From Pleodorina starrii (taxonomy: Eukaryota; Chlorophyta; Chlorophyceae; Chlamydomonadales; Volvocaceae), in NCBI GenBank assembly GCA_030267565.1, contig BRXU01000015.1, positions 1,797,001 through 1,861,000 on the forward strand: a DNA stretch of 64,000 nt. Reading direction: 5' to 3'. Each line of letters starts with the position of its first letter. Positions within the stretch are counted from its first letter, which is position 1. The notes under the pieces are model-generated. The model saw nothing but the letters and a program-made list of their open reading frames with translations. It made no database searches and was not told the origin of the DNA. Shown here in pieces: positions 57,424-64,000 of the stretch. The position numbers and the translations under genes were made by a program.

Positions 57424-60400
57424 CGGTCCGGCAAGCGCGTTGGGGCCGGCAAGCAGAGTCCGGGCAATAGACCACTAGCGCAGGAGTCGTTGGGGTCTGC
57501 AGCAGCCGAGAAGGCAGTTTTAGCAACCGAGAAGGTTGCAGTAGCCCAGGGCCAGTCGGATATGGACGGAGGTGTTCCGGTCGTTTGCGATCCGCTGAAG
57601 TGTGATCGCATGTTCCTGCCTGACGAGTTTCGGAAGGTTGAGAGCAGTTTGGGGCGTCAGTTCTCTTTTGACGCCGCTTGTAACGACTCGGGTGATAACA
57701 GCCTCTGTGCGCGCTTTGCCTCTCCAAGCAAATCGTTCTTTGACACTGATGTGTCAGGCGAGTTTGTTTGGATCAATCCCCCATACACTCACGTTCAGCA
57801 ATGGACACAGCACTACCTGCGCTGCAAGCGCAAGGACCCGGAGCATACATCAGCAGTCTTCTGTGTGCCCCAGTGGACTCAAGGCGAGCATCACATGCGT
57901 TCGGCAGGCTTTAAGCTGCTCAAAACGTATGAAGTTGGAACAAAACTGTTCTCAAAGAAAGACGCAAACGGCACTCGCACGGAAATACCCGGTATCCCAT
58001 GGCCGGTTCAGCTGTGGTATGACGCCCCAGCAACTCCAGTGCAAGTCAACAGCATGAATGCTCCCAACCGTTCAATGGTCTTTGATGCTCGCTTGTGCCA
58101 AACGGCTTGCCGAGTGCTTGCCGACTCAGGTGCCAACTGCAATGGCGCCGCGGATGGCTTCATTACGCTTGAAGCAGCCCGCAACATGGCTCTCAGAACA
58201 AAGCCAACAACCACAGCATCCGTGCGCCCAGCGAACGGGACCAACGAGCTCATTGAAGGCTCAGTCACCGCAAACCTACGCATCGGTTCCTTCCACGATC
58301 AGGTCAAGCTACTTGTTCTCAAACAAGGAATACCAGGCGTTGAAATCATTCTCGCCAACGACTGGTTGGAACGGCGTAAGGCCCTAATGTGCTGGGCAAC
58401 GCATACGCTTACCGCACACAAGGACAAAGGTGAAAAGTGGACTCTTAAGCCCACATTCTGGTCTGCTGTGGAAGACGAGGAACACCTAGACGGTGTTACA
58501 ATCATGAACTACGTGACCGCTACACTTTACGCAGCGAGCACTGTAGAGACAATGTCGGCTAAAGCCGCAGCAAAGCGGATTGCCCAAGGCGCACGAAGCT
58601 ACTTGATGCTTGTGCAGGCTGAACCTGTCGGTGAGGAAATGGCATCGGGAACAAAAGCCCCGGACGCCAACCTGATCCCTGAAGAAAACATGTCAGCCAT
58701 TCTGGATGAATACAAAGACGTCTTCGCAGAATTAAAAGGGCTTCCGCCATTTCGCGAAGTAGGTCACGCCATACCGTTGGTGGACGGGGCCGTACCGCCA
58801 GCCAAGCGAACGTACCGCCTGACGCAACTTGAGCAACAGGAAGTACGCAAGCAAGTCACTGAGTTGCTACAGAAAGGCTACATTGAACCCTCTACGTCGC
58901 CTTACGGCGCTCCGGTGATTTTTGTTGAAAAGGCTAACGGACAAGGTCTTCGTATGGTCCTTGATTACCGTGCCCTCAACAAACAAACAATTAAACGGCG
59001 GTACCCAATGCCCAACATTACAGACCTCTTCGACCAGCTTCAGGGTGCGAACATTTTCAGCTCCCTGGACCTACAACAGGGGTACAACCAAATCCGCATT
59101 TCCCCAGAGGATGTGGAAAAGACGGCCTTTATAGCTCCGGGAATGGGCCAATTTCAATTCAAGGTCCTTTGCTTTGGCCTCACCAACGCCCCTGCAACGT
59201 TCCAAGCGGTGATGAATCGAATTTTCGCCGAACACATTGGCAAATTTGTGCTGGTGTACTTGGACGATATTTTGGTCTTCAGTAAGACCCCAGCCGAGCA
59301 TGAGCAACACCTCCGTACGGTGCTTGCTCTGCTACGAAAGCACGAATTCAAGGCAAAACTGTCTAAGTGTCAGTTCAACCGTGGCGAACTGCACTTCTTG
59401 GGCCACATAGTTAGCCGAGACGGCTTAAAAGTGGACGAGCGTAAGGTTAAAGTCGTCAAAGAATGGCCAGTGCCGACCGACTTACCTAAACTACGCGCGT
59501 TCCTTGGCTTAGCCAACTACTTTAGGAGGTTCATCCAGGGTTATTCCTCCCTTGTGGCCCCGCTCACAGCCTTAACCAGTGCGAAAATGCCCTTCCACTG
59601 GACGAAAGCGTGTGATGCGGCTTTCGAAGGCGTGAAGCATGCCTTGACGAACGCACCTGTACTTAAGCTCCCCGAGCTTGAAAAACCTTTCACGGTCTGG
59701 TCTGACGCCTCAATTTATGGCACCGGCGCCGTACTTTTACAAGACGAGCGACCAGTAGCCTACACGAGCTCAAAGTTCAGTAAAGCAGAGTATAACTACT
59801 CAACAACAGACCAGGAGTGCTTGGGCACAGTCCTTGCGCTTGAAGAGTGGCGTTGTTATTTGGAAGGTGCAACCGATGTTACACTTGTAACCGACCACCA
59901 ACCGCTGGTATACCTACAGGACCAGAAAAGCGCCGATATGCTCTCCCGTAGACAAGCTCGATGGATGGAACGCCTCTCGCGTTTCAACTTTAAATGGGAG
60001 TACCGCCCCGGACGGATAAATGTCGCTGATCCCATCAGTCGGGTTCACGACATGGTGCTAAATGTGCTAACGGCTTCGCTAATTGATAGCGACCTCGGCC
60101 GCCGAATCAAACGCGGGTATGACGGCGACCCAAACATACGAAAATCACAGGTAGCAAAGCTGCAGCTCAGGCGAAAGAACGGATTCTGGTACAGAGGGAC
60201 CCAGATATACGTGCCTGAAGACGCTGACTTACGTAAGGAAATCCTGAAAGAGTATCATGATGTTCCCTACGCCGGCCACCGCGGCATTGACCGCACCAAA
60301 CAAGCGATCGCACAAACTTACTGGTGGCCCGGGCTAGACGCTAACGTTAAAGCATACGTTAAGTCCTGCCCCAACTGTCAGCGCAACAAACCCACAAACA

Positions 60401-61578
60401 GAAAGCCGGGCGGATTGCTGCAGCCCCTCCCTATTCCTATTGAGGTTTGGGATAGTGTATCAATGGACTTGATCACTCAGCTACCAACAACTCGCAATGG
60501 GCATGACGCGATCGTAGTGTTCGTGGACCGGCTGAGCAAAATGACTCACTTTGCTCCCACACACACGACCGTCGGAGCTGAAGAGTTAGCCCGCCTTTTT
60601 GTGGCTACAGTCTTCAGGCAGCACGGCCTTCCACAAAACATAGTGTCGGACCGGGACACACGCTTTACAAGCAACTTTTGGAAGGAACTATTTCGCCTAT
60701 TGGGCACCCACCTCTACATGAGCACAGCCTACCACCCGCAAACGGATGGACAAACGGAGCGGATGAACCGCGTCCTTGAAGAGACACTCAGGCACTACAT
60801 CTCGCCCGCGCAAGACGACTGGGACGAGCATTTGCCGCTTATCGAGTTTGCTATCAACAACTCTAAGCAGCGTTCAACGGGTGTTTCCCCGTTTTACCTT
60901 AACGGTATTAAGCAACCGCGTGTGCCGGTTGACCTACACGTTAAGAGTAAGGTGCCTGCCGCTGACAAATATCAGGAAGCGATGCAAATGCGTATCAAAC
61001 GCGCAAAGCAGTGTCTCTTGGCTGCGCAAAACGATCAAAAAGAGGACGCCGACGTTCACAGGCGACCTGTGCGTTACGAGGTCGGGCAAAAAGTGCTGTT
61101 AAGTACGCGTAATGTCACGCTCAAAAACCCAGGTACCAAAAAGCTGATGCCTAAGTACATCGGCCCATACACGGTTGTCGAGAAAGTGAGCGAAACCGCG
61201 GTAAAACTAAAGTTACCGGCGGACTCACGCCTCCATCCGGTCTTTCACGTCTCCCTATTGAAACCTTACCGGGACGACGGAAATCGACAACCACCACCAC
61301 CTTTACTGATTGAGGGTGAGCCATACTACATGGTCGAATCGATCATCGACCATCGCGACGTTTCGGTCCGAGGTGGGCGCGGAAAAACACGGCGGGAATA
61401 CCTCGTCAAATGGGAAAGCTACGACTCGGGACACAACAGCTACGAGCCCGAAGCGTCCCTACGCGAATCCCAACCACTTTCCGAAGCAGTCGACGAGTAT
61501 GAGCGCAAACTCAAAATAAAGGCACTGCACCCACGAGATAAACCCGCAGGAGGCAAGCCCGCTAAAAAGCGAAAATGA
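57424..61578 (+). CDS. pol: Pol polyprotein with Dam-like domain, protease, RT, RNase H, integrase and chromodomain
   Basis: Continues the Gag frame directly after the UAG and is open to TGA at 61576; the first ATG is only at 57562, so expression by UAG readthrough is inferred. Order: Dam-like domain about 57580-58020 (FSFDAACND, VWINPPY at 57769-57786); aspartic protease with DSGA at 58123-58134; RT about 58800-59450 with YLDD at 59257-59268; RNase H from about 59690 (SDAS, TTDQE, TDHQ); integrase with an HHCC finger (PYAGHRGI..CPNCQ, about 60256-60380) and D,D,E at 60466, 60649 and 60757; GPY/F module (KYIGPYTVVEK, about 61150); chromodomain about 61328-61520 (EYLVKWESYDSGHNSYEPE). The chromodomain in this family directs integration to modified chromatin. 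All catalytic residues checked are intact. Confidence 0.95.
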   Translation, partial: RSGKRVGAGKQSPGNRPLAQESLGSAAAEKAVLATEKVAVAQGQSDMDGGVPVVCDPLKCDRMFLPDEFRKVESSLGRQFSFDAACNDSGDNSLCARFASPSKSFFDTDVSGEFVWINPPYTHVQQWTQHYLRCKRKDPEHTSAVFCVPQWTQGEHHMRSAGFKLLKTYEVGTKLFSKKDANGTRTEIPGIPWPVQLWYDAPATPVQVNSMNAPNRSMVFDARLCQTACRVLADSGANCNGAADGFITLEAARNMALRTKPTTTASVRPANGTNELIEGSVTANLRIGSFHDQVKLLVLKQGIPGVEIILANDWLERRKALMCWATHTLTAHKDKGEKWTLKPTFWSAVEDEEHLDGVTIMNYVTATLYAASTVETMSAKAAAKRIAQGARSYLMLVQAEPVGEEMASGTKAPDANLIPEENMSAILDEYKDVFAELKGLPPFREVGHAIPLVDGAVPPAKRTYRLTQLEQQEVRKQVTELLQKGYIEPSTSPYGAPVIFVEKANGQGLRMVLDYRALNKQTIKRRYPMPNITDLFDQLQGANIFSSLDLQQGYNQIRISPEDVEKTAFIAPGMGQFQFKVLCFGLTNAPATFQAVMNRIFAEHIGKFVLVYLDDILVFSKTPAEHEQHLRTVLALLRKHEFKAKLSKCQFNRGELHFLGHIVSRDGLKVDERKVKVVKEWPVPTDLPKLRAFLGLANYFRRFIQGYSSLVAPLTALTSAKMPFHWTKACDAAFEGVKHALTNAPVLKLPELEKPFTVWSDASIYGTGAVLLQDERPVAYTSSKFSKAEYNYSTTDQECLGTVLALEEWRCYLEGATDVTLVTDHQPLVYLQDQKSADMLSRRQARWMERLSRFNFKWEYRPGRINVADPISRVHDMVLNVLTASLIDSDLGRRIKRGYDGDPNIRKSQVAKLQLRRKNGFWYRGTQIYVPEDADLRKEILKEYHDVPYAGHRGIDRTKQAIAQTYWWPGLDANVKAYVKSCPNCQRNKPTNRKPGGLLQPLPIPIEVWDSVSMDLITQLPTTRNGHDAIVVFVDRLSKMTHFAPTHTTVGAEELARLFVATVFRQHGLPQNIVSDRDTRFTSNFWKELFRLLGTHLYMSTAYHPQTDGQTERMNRVLEETLRHYISPAQDDWDEHLPLIEFAINNSKQRSTGVSPFYLNGIKQPRVPVDLHVKSKVPAADKYQEAMQMRIKRAKQCLLAAQNDQKEDADVHRRPVRYEVGQKVLLSTRNVTLKNPGTKKLMPKYIGPYTVVEKVSETAVKLKLPADSRLHPVFHVSLLKPYRDDGNRQPPPPLLIEGEPYYMVESIIDHRDVSVRGGRGKTRREYLVKWESYDSGHNSYEPEASLRESQPLSEAVDEYERKLKIKALHPRDKPAGGKPAKKRK

Positions 61579-61600
61579 CGCTCCCGGGACGGTTCGCTTC

Positions 61601-61613
61601 AGAGGGGGGAGAG
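61601..61613 (+). other. Polypurine tract
   Basis: AGAGGGGGGAGAG directly abuts the 3' LTR, the expected primer site for plus-strand DNA synthesis. Confidence 0.92.
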
Positions 61614-62017
61614 TGTAGCAAGCTACATTTCCCTTAGGAATATTACAGTAATAAATATAAACAACAATAATTCATTTGCGCAATAATGCGAAGAGCGCGC
61701 GCCGCGGGACCGCATCGCGCGCCAACTAACTCAACTAACCTGAAGCGACCCTACCACTGGTCCCAATCATAGATCAGTGTCGTACAGACATCTTAGCCGG
61801 CAGGTGGAGCCGAGATATAAGTCACCCGGGTGTAGTGTTCCGGCCAGTCATTGAGTAACCACATTTACTCGGTGGCCAGGGTTCAAGACCCTGCTGACAC
61901 CTAAGAGCTTCCGCTTTCTCACGTATGCTTCTAGGCCTTCTGCGGAGACTCGCCGACTTTGTCGTCACTCTCTTCAGCAAGCCCACAATGACGGTAAGTG
62001 CCTAGACGCTTACTACA
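61614..62017 (+). repeat. 3' LTR
   Basis: 404 bases, identical by eye to the 5' LTR. It is followed by the right target duplication CACTG (62018-62022). Confidence 0.97.
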
Positions 62018-62250
62018 CACTGTGGCGCTACTTCTATCTTCATATCACCTCTATCTGCCCCCCCCCCCTTGCTAAGTCGCTCGTCCTCCCACTGACAATT
62101 GTCTGCTGCCTGCTGCTGCGCCTGCTTTCGTTCAGGCTGGGCTTTCGCTGCCACGCACCTCCGCTGCTGCAGCTGCGTAGGAGGCCGTCCTTGATTGCCG
62201 AGCAGCAGCCACCATTATCTGTCTGTCTTTGCGGCTAGCTAGCTACAGTT
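62018..62250 (+). other. Probable 5' UTR/promoter remnant of the 62251 gene
   Basis: Pyrimidine-rich DNA ending GCTAGCTAGCTACAGTT just before the ATG. The promoter may now be split by the retrotransposon, with the rest upstream of 55315. Confidence 0.4.
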
Positions 62251-62994
62251 ATGGCCAGCAACCTGCCCCACCAAGACGCTTCTGCTGGCGGCCCGCCGGC
62301 GGTTGGCGGCAACGTCAACGGCAATAATGCCGTAACGTTCCGTACGGGTGCGGGCCAGCAGCAGCAGGGCCAGGCGGCGTCTGCTGCCCCACATCAGCCG
62401 CCATCGCTTCCGACGCCGTCGCCGGCAATGCTGGTCTCCCAGACGTTGCAGCGTATCCTGTCATATCGCCGGTCCGAGCACGGCGGGCACCCCCACCTCG
62501 ACCCCCACCACCACACCATGGGCGCTTCAGGCGGTGGCGGCCTGCGGGAGGCGGCGGTGCTGATGCGAGGCGCCGCCGCCGCCCCGCTGGGCTTTCCCCA
62601 CCGCCTTCACGCTGGCGACGGCGGCGGCCACGTTCTTGGCTTGGGCATGGGTGGCAGCGGCGGTGACAGTGACGGCGACAGCGGGACGGATCAGGCTGCT
62701 GCTGCTGGCTCCAAGCCGCGGCGCAAGCGCAGGGCCAGGGCGCGGCGCGATGAGGGCATGGAGGCAACATCTGCCGGCGTGGAGACGGCGGATCCGCTAG
62801 CGCCGCCGCTCGCGGGCTTGGCGGCGGGCGGGGCGCCGGCTCCGCGGCCGCGGCACCCCACCGCGTGGGAGGACGCCACGGCTGCGCTGGCGTCTCTGGA
62901 CCTGGGCTCGGCGCGGCGGCAGCAGGGGCCGCCGGCGCGGAAGCGGCCGCGCGTTGATCTCGGCGGCGGCGTCGATGGCAACACGGGGAGCTAG
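62251..62994 (+). CDS. Hypothetical basic, low-complexity protein, possibly nuclear
   Basis: A single exon of 247 codons. I do not recognise the family. The N-terminal half is Gly/Ala/Gln/His-rich. Residues near 150 form a strongly basic cluster (KPRRKRRARARR) and a second near the C terminus reads ARKRPR; both look like nuclear localisation signals. A short segment with LVSQTLQRILSYRRSE may be helical, and HPTAWEDATAALASLDLG is the other ordered-looking part. There are no membrane segments or signal peptide. The ATG follows a CT-rich leader, and the chromovirus 3' LTR ends 233 bases upstream, so its expression may depend on the LTR. Introns or an alternative start cannot be excluded. Confidence 0.6.
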   Translation: MASNLPHQDASAGGPPAVGGNVNGNNAVTFRTGAGQQQQGQAASAAPHQPPSLPTPSPAMLVSQTLQRILSYRRSEHGGHPHLDPHHHTMGASGGGGLREAAVLMRGAAAAPLGFPHRLHAGDGGGHVLGLGMGGSGGDSDGDSGTDQAAAAGSKPRRKRRARARRDEGMEATSAGVETADPLAPPLAGLAAGGAPAPRPRHPTAWEDATAALASLDLGSARRQQGPPARKRPRVDLGGGVDGNTGS

Positions 62995-63818
62995 CGCCCA
63001 GGAATGAGGACACGCGGCACGCAGCCGTCACCGTCGCGAGTGTCGCGCCAAAAGCGCAATGGACGGCAAAGGAGTTGTTGATGGCCCCATATGTAGTCAG
63101 CGGGGCTGCTGAAACACATAAGGGAATCGATGGGGCAGATAGATGGATGCATCTTGACACGAAGTCCATGCACGCATCCGCTGGGTGTACCTCGCAGCAG
63201 CGGTGGTTGTATGTGTGGGACGCGGTACTTACTTGGGGGCCTTGACATTGCCGTGTGTCGTTCTCTGTCTGCGTGTGTGCAGTGATGATACATACCGGTA
63301 GATAGACGGGGACCTAGCGACCGGCCAGTGCACGATAAGCTGCGTGGGTCGGGTCGGGCTCTCCTGTTCATACATTGCCTATTCGCCTTTGATTGGAAGC
63401 GTTTGGATGGGGCGGGACTGAGCGGCTGGTTGACATGGGTGGTGGCTGGTGGGGTAGGTGGGCAGGTGCGTGGGTGCGTGGACGTACGCCCTCGCCCGAA
63501 GTAAGGCTTTATTTTCCCACTTTCATCCCGTTTCTCGTCGTCGCGTTGGAGATGCATGGCCGCCAAACGTTTCAGCTACATGCCTTACTTGCTTGATTGT
63601 GCGGTTCTGTCGGCTAGGCTCTTTACCCGCGTGATGCATGCCTTGCTTGTAGTCCACTGTGTGGCAGTGATAGGCGGCGGCGGTGGGGGAGCATTACTTG
63701 AAAGGTCGGCACGTATGTATGTGTATGTATGCATGTTAATTATTTATTCGCTACGTAGCCTCCACCGTACCCCTGAATGAATGAACGGACTTCGGTTGAA
63801 CCCTTGGCTTGCTGTTAG
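62995..63818. other. 3' flank of the 62251 gene
   Basis: No further gene recognised. TGTAT/ATGT-rich short repeats occur around 63713-63735. The nearest TGTAA (63819-63823) may belong to the following LTR. Confidence 0.4.
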
Positions 63819-64000
63819 TGTAACGCCGAGGTTACAGGTGCCGTACAAACTGCTAGCATAAAGCCTAAGAAAGGCGTCGCACAGCATCTCGAGTAGCCTT
63901 TGCTCCGCCCAAGCACTACATTGGTATCGAGACCAGTACTGTCGTACAGTCTCTCAGAGGTCGTCAGTTCGATCCCTGGTACTCGCGGAAAGGCTTCCAC
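63819..64000 (+). mobile_element. End of a short LTR and PBS of another LTR element, cut by the window edge
   Basis: A candidate 102-bp LTR runs from TGTAACGCCG to AAGCACTACA (63920), starting with a TGTAAC/GTTACA inverted repeat. It is followed at 63921 by TTGGTATCGAGACC, the same PBS core as in the chromovirus. A B-box-like CAGTTCGATCCC lies at about 63965. The element body would continue past 64000. Confidence 0.5.

Larger units (their letters stand above)
55320..62017 (+). mobile_element. Complete Ty3/gypsy chromovirus-type LTR retrotransposon
   Basis: A 6,698-bp element: 404-bp LTRs, PBS, gag, in-frame UAG, pol, polypurine tract and a 5-bp target duplication. Domain order is Gag - Dam-like - protease - RT - RNase H - integrase - GPY/F - chromodomain, and the RT-before-integrase order with a terminal chromodomain places it in the chromoviruses. 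I compared the two LTRs base by base by eye and saw no difference, so the insertion is recent. The pol frame is intact over 1,384 codons. The Gag N terminus is the one doubtful part (see gag). It lies 233 bases upstream of the start codon of the gene at 62251. Confidence 0.97.

Overview
The window looks like nuclear DNA of a volvocine/chlamydomonad green alga. The genic parts are GC-rich. The genes have many short GT-AG introns, several very small exons, long GC microsatellites, low-complexity Ala/Gly/Ser/Gln tracts in the proteins, TTTTAGGG-type interstitial repeats and a TGTAA polyadenylation-type signal. The species cannot be fixed from the sequence alone.

Layout, left to right. 231-2539 (+): the 3' half of an HSPA12-type Hsp70-family gene, cut by the left edge. 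2540-5935: 3' UTR and intergenic DNA. 5936-21017 (+): a 26-exon gene (copy A) coding for a large multidomain protein with an N-terminal GAF-like sensory region, an Ala/Gly/Ser-rich middle and a C-terminal protein kinase. 21018-32845: an 11.8-kb spacer with a decayed Tc1/mariner-IS630-like transposase fragment, a 21-bp minisatellite and short duplications. 32846-47248 (+): a second, tandem copy of the kinase gene (copy B, 25 exons), carrying an intron-containing elongator tRNA-Met-like sequence on the opposite strand of one intron. 47249-55319: a spacer with a small LTR-element remnant. 55320-62017 (+): a complete, apparently very young Ty3/gypsy chromovirus with identical 404-bp LTRs and a 5-bp target duplication. 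62251-62994 (+): a single-exon gene for a basic, possibly nuclear protein, just downstream of the insertion. 63819-64000: what looks like the end of another short LTR and a primer-binding site, running off the window.

The two kinase genes are paralogues whose exons correspond one to one apart from three intron gain/loss differences. Blocks that include introns are nearly identical between them while most introns are unrelated, which suggests gene conversion. In copy A one kinase-domain acceptor is AA where copy B has AG, and the nearest usable AG shifts the frame to an early stop, so copy A may be dead or dying.

The most unusual system is the retrotransposon. Gag and Pol share one frame and are separated only by an in-frame UAG, Pol has no early ATG, and Pol opens with a domain resembling phage-type Dam N6-adenine methyltransferase (NPPY motif) ahead of protease, RT, RNase H, integrase and chromodomain. 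Gag carries a C2HC finger of C2H2 spacing in place of the usual zinc knuckle.
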